A DNA stretch of 64,000 nucleotides from Limnephilus marmoratus (Eukaryota > Arthropoda > Insecta > Trichoptera > Limnephilidae), in contig OU862931.1 of the NCBI GenBank assembly GCA_917880885.1, forward strand, positions 14,705,337 through 14,769,336. The letters run 5' to 3'. Positions 12,779 through 24,774 of the stretch are shown in pieces. Position 1 is the first letter of the stretch; every line of letters begins with the position of its first letter. The notes beneath the pieces were generated by a model. It was given only the letters and a program-made list of their open reading frames with translations, made no database searches and had not been told where the DNA came from. The position numbers and the translations under genes are program-made.

Positions 12779-13594
12779 AATTCATTCTGATGCTTCCAAT
12801 TTTTTCCCTTCTATCGCTGTCACGTATTTCCGTCAACTGAATATAATTATTTTGTGGATTCAGTGGGTTTTCGGATCGCCTTACTTGTTTCGATGAATGG
12901 CGAGTAACGAGTTGTTATATTGTACTGCCCTTTGCCATTTGCTATTTCTGTCCTATTCAATATTTATTGAATAGTTGCAATACAGTTATTTGATCTGATT
13001 AAATACAAACGATGAGAACTACAAACTTAAGCAACCAATGTATATCAGGTTTACATTAATGGTTTATAATCATAAAACAGGATGTTGTGTACTAATGCAG
13101 CAGCAACTCTGTAACGGTGAGCACGAGAACCATTAAATTTGCACAAATCTTTCTGTTCACGCAATTATTTACATCTAACTTCCTCCATCCAATCTACTTT
13201 CCATACCTGTTTTGTCTGACAATGTGTGCCAATATTACATACCTGTGAAATTTTGGAACAATAGGTTCAAGAATAATCACTTTTCTATTAAAGTTACCAG
13301 TGCAAAGATCATCTACTTATTGATCTCCCAGTTCTTTGATTTGTTAAAGAAACCTAAGTGCAATGATTAACTCCATGGTGATATCTAAGTGTGTTTAATT
13401 GATATTGTTGATTACTGCCTTTGCTTTTACAGACCACAATTGGTGTCTATAAAAGGAGTACGTTCAATTACCACCTATTGTCATTTCAATATCTAGGTAA
13501 AGCAACTGTTCTCGTAACGTCATTTACATCATGAACTGAAAACCTTTCAAATTTACTACTATGGAATAGTAGTCCAGAACATATTATATTACTA
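12779..13594. other. AT-rich interval, nothing recognised
   Basis: No ORF with recognisable content, no clear inverted or tandem repeat. Confidence 0.5.
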
Positions 13595-14013
13595 CTGGCT
13601 GACCCGACAAACGTTGTTCTGCAATATAAATGAAAGTTTGATGAGGCGAACGCAGCGCCATCTGTCATTCAACAACATAAATAATTTCGTTCCGTTTGAA
13701 ATACAAACGACGGTTAAATTTGTGCATACAAGAAACTAAAATCGCGATTTAAAAATGGGAGGGTGGGGTAGGAGGTTACAAATGTGGAGTCATGTGTATT
13801 TTTTGTTGCCAAATAAATACTAAAAAAAATCTGCCAAAAAAAAAAAAAAATTTCGGGATAGGGTCACCCTAATCACCTAGCGATATGAAATATGCTTTAC
13901 GACCTATTCCCATTCCTACTAAAAATACACAAAAAATTTCATAAAAATCGGTCTCGCTGTTTCGGAGGAGTGCGACCACAAACACCGTGACACGAGATTT
14001 TTATGTATACAGA
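13595..14013 (-). mobile_element. Non-autonomous Helitron-like repeat, copy 1
   Basis: Related over most of its length to 17937-18307, in the opposite orientation. Read on the minus strand it begins TCTGTATACATAAAAATCTC, includes the block CACGGTGTTTGTGGTCGCAC and ends GGGTCAGCCAGT. The TC start and the CTRR-like end fit a Helitron, without terminal inverted repeats or a target duplication. The class is inferred; the repeat relationship is directly visible. Confidence 0.55.
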
Positions 14014-14029
14014 GTGTTAAGGGACGCAC

Positions 14030-14364
14030 TTGACTTACGTTAACCAGTGATTCCTGACATTATTTGGAGTAAAAAATGTAAATGAAATTTTGGTCTCCGG
14101 TGACATTTTTGATGTTTTTTTTTTTTTTTTTTCTACAAAAACATAAAAAATGGTAGTTGTTGAACAGTGGAGGCGGGGTGAGGGGTTCGTCGGACACTCG
14201 GCTGAGTGACCAGTGACGACATGCGTAAGAATTTTTTTTTGTTTGATTTTGAAGAAAAAATTTTCGAAAAAAAAAAGTCGTTAAAAAAAGTCACCAGAGA
14301 CCAAAATTTCATTTACATTTTTTACTCCAAATAATGTCAGGAATCACTGGTTAAAGTAAGTCAA
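14030..14364. mobile_element. 335 bp MITE with about 65 bp terminal inverted repeats
   Basis: The left end (TTGACTTACGTTAACCAGTG and on through GGAGTAAAAAATGTAAATG) is repeated in inverted form at the right end, with the match running about 65 bp and only a few differences. The interior is poly-T and GA-rich, with no coding content. A second, diverged copy lies at 41248-41882 and has been split by a solo LTR. The superfamily was not determined. Confidence 0.8.
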
Positions 14365-14992
14365 TGTATAGAAGATTATAATTTTATCATAACATCTACT
14401 AACACTTCTATGAGCTAATTTTTTTTAGCTATAAGCTTATCTGACTTCATGGCAAATAGAAGTATTTGAACTAAAATTTATTTAATTGCTTTATTATTAT
14501 TTGCCTTTCCTTTCTTTATTTCTGTACTGTATACTTACTATGCATTATATTTTATTTTGCTTATTCACGTTATTGTTTATGATATTATTCACTAGTATCA
14601 TCTCCACCTACTAACAACGGCGCTGTGTAAATTTTAAATTGTAGTATTAATATCTATGCACATTCCTTTTGCAATATATTTTTGAATGTTTGTTATTCCT
14701 AAAGTTTTACGTACATCATATAAACATTTCTTGTTTAATTACTCCTATAAACTTTTAAAATATGTTAAGTCTAGATCTCTTCACAAGTTAAACTCTTAAG
14801 TTTGTGATAAGGATCTTTTTTTAATAATTCTTAAGTTATTAACAAGTTATCCTCTTTTAAACACAAGCATTTGCTTTCTTAGGAGAGTTTATAAAATATG
14901 TAAGCCATATTCTGTTATATTATGAAAATGTAAATCAAATAAATATAAATTTAAAAAAATAGAAAAAGTTCCAATAGCAATTTCAAAATGTA
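14365..14992. other. AT-rich interval, nothing recognised
   Basis: No ORF or repeat could be supported. Confidence 0.5.
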
Positions 14993-15394
14993 ATTTTTTT
15001 TTAATATGAATACCGCACAAGAGTCCCAACTGCTCCCGTCTAGAGCCAGTGAGACTATGGAATCTCCAAATTGGGTTGTAAGTGGTAGTGGGGAGGGGAA
15101 GGAGATATGGAAGAGGAAAGTGGGGAAGTACCTGGCCATTCAGATCTGGTCACCAAACACGGCCAATGCCATTTTAAGCAACGTTTCAATTCTGAATGGT
15201 GGTCTTACACCAGGGCGATACTGAGAGTATCTTCTACCCTGGAACGCGCCGCAAATATACTAAACATTATTTTAAATGAATTAAGTGTGAAATAACACAA
15301 ATTAATCAAATAAAATTTATTTTCCGCGCCGGGGTTCGATCCCACGACCTTCAGATTGCGAGTTAAGAGCCTTACCGCTGGACTACGCCGCAAA
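14993..15394 (-). mobile_element. tRNA-derived SINE, full-length copy (family S1)
   Basis: On the minus strand the element starts with a tRNA-like head at 15394-15323. Its A box (TAGTCCAGCGG) and B box (GGATCGAACC) have normal spacing. An AT-rich linker follows, then a body containing GATACTCTCAGTATCGCCCT, and a TATTCATATTA(A)n tail at 15009-14993. The body recurs at 26480-26785 and in part at 20590-20811 and 28450-28515. Transcription would be by RNA polymerase III from the two boxes and transposition by a LINE in trans; that is general SINE knowledge. Confidence 0.8.
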
Positions 15395-16518
15395 ATTATC
15401 TTTCATAAGTGATGGCGTTTAACAGTAGCGTATTGGATAAATGTTATTTTATGTAGAAAAAATGTGTTTTTGTAACATTACGGCACAATTTTTTTTTTTA
15501 TAAAAGCTACACTAAAATAATAAGCCGCTGTGATTTCATTTGTTATAATAATATTATAAAATAATTTTTTTAATTTTATATATTTATGTATAATTAAATT
15601 TAATTTAGGCCAAAAACAAATTTAATTCAGCTTTTTTCTGTCTTCTGGGAAAATAATTTTTCAACGGAAATTTTTCAAATATTTTCATTGACAACGGTAA
15701 AAAAAATATATCATGTCCAAATCACATAGAATCTGCGCAGTACAAACTAAAATTTTATAGAAAAGAGTTTTAAAAGAATGACTGTTTCGAAAGTGTTAAC
15801 ATTTTCATCTAATAGCCCGATGGTTTCAGTTGTTGTGAATGTTTATAGAATGTCTGGAGAAGAAAGAATGCTTCGTTTCATTGTTTTATTTCAGGATTAG
15901 TCTGCTCTGAAATGCCCGAAGCACATATAGCCGGCAGATTAATCTGTTTCCTAATTTTCCAAACCAATTAATTTTGATAAAGTTAACATCCAAGCGTTTG
16001 TTATGGTTATAGAGCAAACGGCTGAAAGAGATATTTATTAGAACGTTAAAAGATTCCAGCTTTTAATACGTTTATTCGTGGACGTAAGCTTTTGATTGTT
16101 GGAGCTATAATCTTTAAAATAAAGCCGGAGACACACGCCGGTATTGCGGGCCGGTTTTCTTCGGCCGGTGATAATTTGTACGGCAATATTAACCCTTCAA
16201 AAATTTGGCGTATTTTTCAGGATGGTCAAAATATTTCCGCTTTACAATAAAATGCAAATAAATGGAATATTTCTGAACATATCCGAAAACTAAAAAACTA
16301 AAACGAAAGCAACTAAAATTACTGGTAAAGAAAAAAAATAAAAAAACGAAATTTATTGGACAATGCTACCTCACTTTTTTATAATTTCGTGAAAAAATAA
16401 TTACTGAAAAATTCATTTGTGTATTCATAATTTATTGTCAAATTGTGGTTTGTAACTTTGGTTTCATAAGGGTGTACATTTTGATTATTATGTGATTAAT
16501 TTTTACATTTTTTAATGT
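15395..16518. other. AT-rich interval with a short GC-rich island
   Basis: Only notable item is the GC-rich segment 16124-16170 with repeated GCCGG motifs, which can fold on itself and stands out from the AT-rich surroundings. It may be one end of a decayed MITE. No coding content. Confidence 0.45.
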
Positions 16519-16834
16519 TAGATTACGTTATCCTATTCATAGTTGTTTTTAGAATGCAATCAACCAAATAAAATAAAAGCAAACCTCTCCCAATCAATTA
16601 CGGTGCACCGCAAGGAAGTGTCTTAGGACCTATATTATTGTTGATATATATATAAATGATATCTGCAACTTACACGCCAAAGGAAAAATCTTTAATTTTG
16701 CTAATGACACTGCCATTTTATTAATTTGTGAAACAGATTTCACGCAGGTGCTCCAGCACATCACAACAACCAATATTTGTTTGTTGGATTATATTATCCT
16801 ATTCAAAGTTGTTTTAGAACGCAATTAACCAAAC
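16519..16834 (+). pseudogene. LINE reverse-transcriptase fragment between 50 bp direct repeats
   Basis: Between 16585 and 16780 the plus strand encodes, over two frames, a GAPQGSVLGPILLLIYI block (RT motif B) and then NDICNLHAKGKIFNFANDTAI (motif C, with the first catalytic Asp of FADD replaced by Asn). It resembles the LINE at the left edge. The fragment is flanked by two diverged copies of about 52 bp, 16519-16570 and 16784-16834 (GATTA-GTTATCCTATTCA type), in direct orientation. Confidence 0.65.
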
Positions 16835-17626
16835 TATCAATAATAATTGGTTTCCCCAGCGAAAATGAATGGAAAACATAAATTTACGCGTCACATCACC
16901 GGAAATAGACATATCTACCAGTCCCATCCGTTTAGAGCGAATTACCACTAAAAACCCGACGTTTTTTAAATTTTAGCTAATTACCGGTAACTTCAACATG
17001 TTCCTAAAAGATTAAATGGAAGCATGTAATAATAATATTAGACATCGTACGTGGGTGTTCGCAGCTCTCCAAGCAGCGCGGGACCGCGAGGAGCAGAGGA
17101 GCCTTGTCCACCATGAAAATTGGAGTAGGGTCACTTTCCTTAGCAATTAGAAACCGACTTGAGAATAAATAATTTTGGATTGCATTATAACCTTAGTATC
17201 GCCCTTGAGAGAACGCCAATCGATCACTCAGATTAAAGACCTAGTAACTAGATCTGAGATCTGAGTAATTACCTCCACCCCCTTTCCTCTACTCTTTTTT
17301 CAATCAAGTCCTATTGCTAAATAGCCATTTTCAAACGCCGATCTCTTTTTATATTCATTAGGAGTTCCTCTTCTTCTCTTTCAAATACTTCATTTTTCAT
17401 ATTTGTTTCTTAAATTGTAAATTTGGAGCTCGACTGAACTCCTCGAACTCCTCACTGAAGTCAATTTAAAAGTATCTACTCGGCTCGCTAGGCATAATTA
17501 GGCTATTTCAATTTAACCATTCATAAACAAGTCATGTAACAAACTCGCCAATTCCTCGCTTACATAAAAAAATGATATCGACATTTTTAACGTATCATTT
17601 TCGATGTATAAAATGGTTCCATGCCA
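16835..17626. other. Interval without recognised features
   Basis: Mixed AT-rich sequence, no supportable gene. A moderately GC-rich stretch at 17040-17130 contains no recognisable ORF. Confidence 0.45.
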
Positions 17627-17816
17627 ACTCCGAATGAAACCAACTTAGAACCACCTCAGAAAGGTCATTAAAAGCTATGAAAAAATTATTTAAAAATAGC
17701 CGGTAACCCTAACCTAACTTAACCTATTCAACCAATTTTTTATATGTTTTTTTCATCACTCTTAATGACCTTTCTGGGGTGGTTCTGATTTGGTTTCATT
17801 CTGAGTAGGGCGGCCA
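17627..17816. mobile_element. 190 bp MITE with long TIRs and an internal CCTAA tract
   Basis: The ends are inverted repeats of about 55 bp. The left begins ACTCCGAATGAAACCAA and runs through CAGAAAGGTCATTAA; the right is its reverse complement with few changes. The loop contains GGTAACCCTAACCTAACTTAACC, i.e. several near-copies of the insect telomere unit. A second copy in the opposite orientation lies at 53847-54022. Confidence 0.8.
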
Positions 17817-17936
17817 CCGTTTAAAACATACTTAGACTTTTTTTATATTTCAGTTTATTTGTAAACCATTGGAATGTTAAGAAATTGTTTTTTGCAACTT
17901 ATGGCCCAACCTACAGCCCAATGGGTGTACTAATCT

Positions 17937-18307
17937 TCTATATATAAAAAATCTCGTGACACGGTGTTTGTGGTTGCACTCCTCCGAAATGGCTCTACCG
18001 ATTTTCATGAATTTTTTTTATGTAGATTTGGTAGGTCTGAGAATAGGTCGTAAAGTAAATTTCATACTGTGATGACCGGTAGATGATTAGGGTATCCCTA
18101 TTCAAAAAAAATTTTCTGTTTTTTTGACATTTTTTTTTATCATCAGGAAATACCTAAAACCCAAAATTTTCACCCTCCTACCCCCACCCTCCCATTTTTT
18201 AATCGCGACCCTCCCATTTAGTATTTTTATGAACAAATTTATTTAACAACAAAAATATTCACTATAAATAATTTATATGGCAGAACAACGTTTTCCGGGT
18301 CAGCTAG
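17937..18307 (+). mobile_element. Non-autonomous Helitron-like repeat, copy 2
   Basis: Starts TCTATATATAAAAAATCTCG and ends GGGTCAGCTAG just before a T, fitting the 5'-TC and CTRR-3' rule with insertion at AT. Related to 13595-14013 in inverted orientation. No coding content. A rolling-circle Rep/helicase partner is not present in the window. Confidence 0.6.
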
Positions 18308-18803
18308 TAAATATATAAAATGCTAATTACAATGGATTAAGTTCTAATGAATCAACCTTGCCGAGACGTTTTAAGGGGCAACAAATAACTATTCAAGAGC
18401 ATTCTCCGTAATAACGTTTTTGTTAATTGTAAACCATATAAAACCATTGTTTTTTACTAACCCTTGAGTAAAAACGTAAAAACCCAATGGTCGTACAAAA
18501 TAGTAATAAATAAAATTACAATGACTTTAAAACACTGTTTCCCTTGCCGTTCTTAGCTACATTATTGTTAGGCTTCCAGTATTTTTCTCATGTTCTCCCT
18601 TCAACAAAACTGGCTTGAAACTTATCCCATCGCTACTATAATAAAGACTATATCACTAGAATGAAGAATTTTAACTGTTTTTGATTATTAGCTCTCCATA
18701 TTCTCTGTCAAAAATACAAGTGAAAGAATTACTTCAATACGTCAATTAGTTTCCGATTTATAGAAGTAAACGTGCGATGCGGACTCGTACTCGATGTGAC
18801 GGT
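18308..18803. other. AT-rich interval, nothing recognised
   Basis: No supportable gene or repeat. Confidence 0.5.
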
Positions 18804-18908
18804 GTGACGTCATTTCACAACACTCGCTCAGTCCGCTCGCGCTCTCAGCACGGTGTCGTTTACGTTTGAAACGCTGGCGATTTGCTGAGGGTTGTAAAAT
18901 GACGTCAC
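18804..18908. repeat. 105 bp inverted repeat carrying two TGACGTCA palindromes
   Basis: The 18 bp arm at 18804-18821 (GTGACGTCATTTCACAAC) is the reverse complement of 18891-18908 with one mismatch. Each arm contains TGACGTCA, the palindromic CREB/ATF binding site. The loop is GC-rich for this window. It may be a small MITE or a regulatory sequence; no gene is recognised nearby. Confidence 0.65.
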
Positions 18909-19116
18909 ATGCGGTCACGTGACTGTTAATGGGACTCGATATTTATCGTAAGTTTAAATGCCTGTAAAATCAAAACTCATAGGTATTTTTGACTACAACA
19001 AAAAATAGTGTATTTGTATACATACAAGCTTTATTGTAACAAACTTTCAAGCGATTTGGCATACCTCATTAACATTCTTCATTGCCTTCCATACAAATTT
19101 GAATGGAAACAAGTTG

Positions 19117-19833
19117 GTACTGACACATATGCTCATAAATGAGCACTCATCAACTGTACACATTTGCTCATAAATGTGCATGCTTGTATTGAGCACCCTC
19201 ATGAACAAGCATGCTCAAAGCCAACAATTAAACACGCACGCTCTCTATGAGAATGCTCTTGTCAAATAATAAATATCAACAATTAGAGTCTGTTCCATTC
19301 GTCCAGAACTAAACAAATAATTTTACTGCTGGCAACACATTTATTTAAGAATCTTTTGACATAATTTGGGTCCAAGAAGACAACGGGGGTGGCTCATATT
19401 AATTAATAAAGTTTCATAAACGTTATTTCTTGCAATGTTATTTTTATATGGAGGTGACCCTGAATTCCAGAGACATTCGTGATTACGATAGTAAATCACG
19501 AAAAGCAAAGTTTTTCGTCTCCCCAACTTCCAGTTTTCGATAAATCAGCAAAGCACAGTTATCGCGAACTGAGATCGGACCGAAATGAGCGTGCTCATAA
19601 GCATCCCTGTCTACACATGCTTAGAGCACTCCCCCTTTCATTCGCGGATCCAGTAGCATGCTCACAAATCATCCGGCTGTTACCATATATCTGTACTACC
19701 TTACTCGATTCGTGAGCATGTCTATTTGAGCTGGCTCAATGCAAACAACTTCACTGACGCACATGCCACAATATAGCATTTGCTCATCAATAGCATGCTT
19801 TTGTGCTGCTAGTAAGCATCTCTGTCAGTACCA
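19117..19833. mobile_element. Candidate TIR element rich in GAGCATGCTC motifs
   Basis: GGTACTGACA near 19117 is matched by TGTCAGTACC near 19825, and both ends are followed inwards by multiple GAGCA/TGCTC motifs (near 19130-19260 and 19588-19815). The repeated half-sites in both orientations suggest a foldback-type non-autonomous element. The ends are short and boundaries are approximate. A 78-codon ORF at 19479-19715 has no recognisable domain. Confidence 0.4.
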
Positions 19834-20589
19834 TTTAGTCTAACCCACAGCATTCCGTCTCACTTACACTCGCCTGAAATCGTAGATCTCTATCTTATTT
19901 GAATTTCGAAAGCACAGTATTGTATGGATTTATGGGATCACAAAATATGCCTACAAATCACTTCTTGTGTTATTCTTTATTATATGCATTGCTAGATGTT
20001 CACTCTAGGATATTATTATGTTGTAATTCAAGTTCAAACCGCAAGTCCATGAGCCTCCTTTGAATAATTTTATTGGTAATGGACCTTTTTTTTTAATTCA
20101 TAAAATAACTTTTGTGTACACTTTTTTTGCTGGTTTTTTTACTACCACAGGCCCATATTATGGTAGGCGAAAGTAATGTTCATTTAATTTAGGCTTGTTC
20201 CTATAGTTTAGGATTCAGGCCTTCGTTATTTATTTATACGTTGCCGTAAAACCGTCCATTGAAATTATTGTGCGTTTTTTAATGCCTACATCAGTTCGGA
20301 AATTAACATTGAATCTCGTATTAAAAGATCATGACATATTTATATTATCAGTTGTTTAAACTGGTGAATCATTCGGAATTGTTCTAAACAAAAATTGCAT
20401 ATTCTGCCTCTCTTTAGAGCAGGGGCGTGCTTATTGCTTAGGTCAAAATTACGAAGGCTTCCGTGGATGAATGGTTACAATCCTTGGCTAGGAATCCGGA
20501 ATTTGCGGTTTTCTATTGGTGAATTTTATTTTATTTCGCAATTCAATCATTTAAAAAAAAACACTGAATATTTGGGACACGCTTCAGAG
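19834..20589. other. Interval without recognised features
   Basis: No supportable gene. ORFs up to 73 codons are present but show no recognisable domain. Confidence 0.45.
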
Positions 20590-20811
20590 TTGTCAAAGAC
20601 CACCAATCATAATTGAATTGCTTAAATTGGCTTAAGCCGCGTTCGGTGACCATATCTAAAAGGCCAGGCATTTCCTAACTTATCTCTTCACTTTGTCTTT
20701 TCCCTCTCCACTACCTTCAACCGCGCAACATATCCCAATTGGGACTGCCATAGTTCCACTGGCTCAGTAGGTTTGGTGCAATTTGGAACCTTGTGCGATA
20801 GGCTTAGGATG
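20590..20811 (+). mobile_element. SINE fragment, 3' body (family S1)
   Basis: Matches the body of the SINE at 14993-15394, in the order GACCACCA, GGTGACCA, GGCCAGG, CCCTCTCCACTACC and CCCAATT. The head and poly-A tail are missing. It abuts the next repeat directly, suggesting that one was inserted at the other. Confidence 0.6.
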
Positions 20812-21245
20812 TTGCTTTTTAACAATATTTCCGTTTGTGAGGCCCTGAGACTAATAATTACCCTCAGGGCCAATGCCATCTTTGGGAATGCTGTATGGAG
20901 GGTCTTTTGAAGAAAGGAAGGAGACTAAGTTCTGGGAAGAAAGGGGTATGAGGGGTGGGTAGAAATCTAGGTCTCAGTGTCTCCAGGAGTGACGGACGTA
21001 TGAATCCATCCCTTTAATTGTGTTGCATGCCGACATTCCGAGAGAGTACTGCTGGAGAGATCAAAGGTCTCCCTCAACAAGTCTCTTCCGATCCGAGTTG
21101 CCATGCAACTAGTGGGCAGACGCATTCACTGTCAAGACTCGGACAAATCTCATCCCATGAACCCAAGTACCCTGCTAAGTCACCAAACGTAGCGAACCAC
21201 TCGGGGTGACCTGTGGAAGAAATGTTGGGGATACCCGCCTCCCAA
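20812..21245 (-). mobile_element. Tail-sharing SINE (family T), copy 1
   Basis: On the minus strand it starts near 21245 (CCACAGGTCACCCCGAGTGG type), includes AGGGTACTTGGGTTCATGGG, and ends with a pyrimidine-rich CTTCCTTTCTTC tract, the hairpin around CCTGAGGG/CCCTCAGG and a T-run on the plus strand at 20816-20820. The last part is homologous to the 3' end of the CR1-like LINE at 37020-37127. No protein is encoded. Confidence 0.7.
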
Positions 21246-22107
21246 ATTGAAACTATAATATTATATATTATAATTTTTAAATTAAGTAATTAATTCGTAA
21301 TAGTTGCAACAGATTTTTTAAAACTTTTTTCTGTAACGAGGTAGGTAAACGTTCCAACTTTTTACTAAATAAATTTGGTTGCGCTGTGTGCACTTTATAT
21401 CGTCAAATTTGAGAATAAGATCTCCGATAAACTTTCCTGAGTAGCACGAAGCTGCTGACAATGCCGGCATTTTAGTCAAATTTGATCACGAAAACAAAAC
21501 AATTAAATTTTCTACATTTAATATAGTTTTGTTCGTTAATTTAATTTCGTTTGATTATCGAATTGTTTATCGTGCTTTTAGCAATCTCCGTCTAATCGCT
21601 CAGTATAAACGACATGCCCCTACGTTAAACATTTACAAACTCCCATATAATTTAACAACCTCATTCTTTGTGAATGCTTTTCGTTGGCAACTGCGAATAG
21701 AATCAAGGATTAGAGATATTTCTTTATAACGTTGTTTGCGCCGAACAAAACTTTTATCTTTGTAGCAGGCATCAATCAATTTGATTTATACTGAATCGCA
21801 GAATGTGTGTATCGTGTAACAACATCGCAGGTCTTTTACAATGATTGAAGTAAAGAGATTAGTTTTCTATTGTGAATTGTTTGACGTAAATAGTAAAAGT
21901 CTCGAATTTTGTCTACGTTAACGTTTTCCAGAACAAGTATGTGATAACGTTATTATTTTAAACAAGAATCCATTAATAAAGGTGTTTTTGATGAAATAGT
22001 TCAAAAAGCAAAGCGGAGATAGTTTTGGGACATAAGCTTTAACTTTTAGACATATGTCAACTGTGATTGACCTGAGTTTATCTTTCCCGACAATTTGGAA
22101 GGAGGGT
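21246..22107. other. AT-rich interval, nothing recognised
   Basis: A 66-codon ORF at 21529-21729 has no recognisable domain. No repeat was identified. Confidence 0.45.
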
Positions 22108-22553
22108 ATGGGCATCGCCGCCCTGGGAATCAATTATTGGATAACCAACAACCCTGCCATAGGTTACCCCAAGTGGGTCGCTACATTTGGTGACTTAGCA
22201 TAGGTGACCTGGTTCATGGGGTGAGGTTTGTCTAGGTTTTGGCAGCCAATACGTTTGCCCATCTACTACGTGGCGGGCCGGATCGGGGGAGTCTGATTGA
22301 CGGAGACATTTTATTCTCTTCAACAGCAATCTCTCGACCACTCGTCTTGCACCGCAGTGGAAGGGGTGGATTCTCGTAACTCCTGAATACATTGACCCCC
22401 AGAATTCTACCCATCTTACCTGTTTCGTTTTCAGAACTTCCTCTCCTTCCTTTCCCTAAAATGAAACCCTACACAGCATCCCCAAAGATGACTCAGGCCC
22501 TGAAGGATTTTTCCCTCAGGGCCTCCTGTGTGGAGATAATGTTAAAAAAAAGA
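22108..22553 (+). mobile_element. Tail-sharing SINE (family T), copy 2
   Basis: A near full-length copy in plus orientation. The 5' part contains GGTTACCCCAAGTGGGTCGC and TTTGGTGACTTAGCA; the 3' part contains CTCTCCTTCCTTTCCC, CACAGCATCC, the hairpin CAGGCCCTGAAGG/CCTCAGGGCCTCCTG and a poly-A at 22543-22550. The final 110 bp or so follow the LINE 3' end closely. No clear tRNA, 7SL or 5S head was found, so the origin of the 5' part is open. Confidence 0.75.
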
Positions 22554-24240
22554 AGTTATCCGATGATATTGGGATTCGACCGGTCGTGCCACGTACCAGC
22601 ATAGTCGTATTTCTTATTATTTGAGTCTATGTTAGCGCTTCAATGTATTGGGGACATATTACCCGACGATGTTAAAAAAGACACCGAAAAATAAACTTTT
22701 TAAGCAAATAAACCAAAGAATTCTACATAACTAAATACGTCAAATATAGTAACAGGTAAAAGGAAGAATACTTCACTCGGGGGGCTGACAACCAATAGAT
22801 AAAAATCTAGTTATTTAGTCCTGCCAAGAGCATTATAATATCACTTTAGTTCTTAAAAGCAAAATCTGCTTTTGAATGAATAGACCTTTTTACATGGGAG
22901 CACGAATTGCTCGCCACGTTATTAACATATTTGCGAAGTCCAAATGCTGCAAAGTAAAGTTCGCCACTTTTCACGGACGAATATTTTGTTGCTGTATTTA
23001 GTTAAGATACTTTTACAAATGTTTCATAATTTACTTACCCCTGTAACCAGCGACGAGCTCACTGGAGAACCGCCCACATTCATTATGATCGACATATTTT
23101 AGGGTATAATGTATAGCACAAGCTATCATTTTTGCCGTGTTATTTCGTAAAATGTACGATGTGAGCTCGATGCTGGTCAGGACAAGAATGATGACGAGGC
23201 TCTCGTAATCCCAGCCGGCTCCATGGAACCGGTATGGGGAAGGGGAAATAATACGCTTTTATCACTTAGGGCAGTTCTATATATATTCATATTTCTATGT
23301 TGAAAACTCATTTTGAAGTTATCATTAAAAAAAATAAGTTGCAATATGTAATTTGTTCAATAAAATTTAATATATCTAAAAAATAATGTTCCGACTATTT
23401 CGGGAAGTACTGCTAATGAGTTAATTAATGGGTGCACTGAAATCACTCGACACATAAAAAAATAATGTAACATTACATTAGAGTGCTTTTTGCTGCAAAC
23501 AATGTCAAAGAATTAATTAATTATTTATCATTAAACCATATTGATGTCACAAATTACAGATTATCAGCACCAATGAAAAATTCTGGTCGGTAATTAAAAT
23601 CGCATCAATTCATTAAAACTTCTCGTATCAGTTACGAATTCTCAATTTTAACTCTAATTACTTAATCCTTTACATTTCGAGTGATCATTTATAATGTATT
23701 TTCATATCAAAGTACCTTAAACCATTAATTAACGTTATTATTGAACTAAATGTGTTTACTTACAGTTGGGAAAATTGATGATAATTAGATGTCCTATCTC
23801 TGGAACCAATTTAGAGGTAATAAATTTTAAGTAGTGGCGAACGAAAAACGTTAAATTAATGCTTTACTATTACCAAGGATCACGATAAGTTTAATGAAGG
23901 AGGAACTTAAAATTGAAGAGGGTACTCTAATTTTACCAGCAATATGAAGATCTATAGAATATGATCTAAATCCAAAACGAGCCAGGAAATTATTAAGATA
24001 GAAACTCTCTGAGAAAGGTGGGAGGTCTTTCACTGGAACCTCCAGAAACAAAGTTGTTGTGAGTAAAAATTCACCAATGGCATTCGAAAATATAAATACA
24101 CCCATTGATCGTGTGAAAATATTGGAGATAGCTCAGAAACCAGAAAAGTGATTTTGCGCAACCAAGAAATATCACCAAATAGCCCACGTATCGAGTTATA
24201 TTATTTAAGCACGATTAGTATAATAATAGTAACCCAGTCC
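22554..24240. other. AT-rich interval, nothing recognised
   Basis: About 1.7 kb with no supportable gene. The plus-strand reading near 23878-24150 (LMKEELKIEEGTLILP and following) has a protein-like composition but several stops; see the entry at 24250. Confidence 0.4.
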
Positions 24241-24700
24241 CGATTATGTTGTGAAACCAGAAGAAATCGACCAAAAACCAACAAAAACCAACATTACAAC
24301 CATGGTGAACTCAATTCAAAGGAATGAGGTGAAGTATAAAAGATACCCTAATGATATGACGACAACATCTTGGTCGTATATAAGGGATGATTTTGTGGAA
24401 ACAGGAGACTTCGGCAAACACCCAAAGAGGTTATCATTGGGTGTTTATCGAGATAAGATGAAGTATGCAAGACAGCGTAATCGCCATTTGACCAACAAAC
24501 GTCTCTAAATTCCCAATGACAACCATAGTGTCGGATATTTTCAAAGCAATAAGGTCTGGGGAAACATTGGAGTTTTCGGGAATCTCCCAACAATAGTAAT
24601 GCATAATAACCGTTGCTGACTGTTTTAGCTAGACTTTTCCAATGATTTTTCTCTGCTTTAACCACTGGAGCACTTTTTGGCACTATTCAAAATACCTCGG
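24241..24700 (+). pseudogene. Unrecognised coding remnant
   Basis: An 85-codon frame (24251-24508) reads as ordinary protein (for example RYPNDMTTTSWSYIRDDFVE), and the same frame continues past the stop with GYFQSNKVWGNIGVFGNLP. The region upstream (23878-24150) looks similar but broken. Together they could be a decayed transposase or host pseudogene. No family was recognised and no function is proposed. Confidence 0.3.
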
Positions 24701-24774
24701 ATTGCTTTGCTGCCAATTTTTTCAAATTTTCCCTCATTTCTTTTTGTTAATTGAAAGAATAGATAATACGTATA

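Noticed and set aside
15323..15394. tRNA gene on the minus strand
   Set aside because: A and B boxes are good, but the anticodon stem does not pair and the sequence runs into a repeated SINE body with a poly-A tail.
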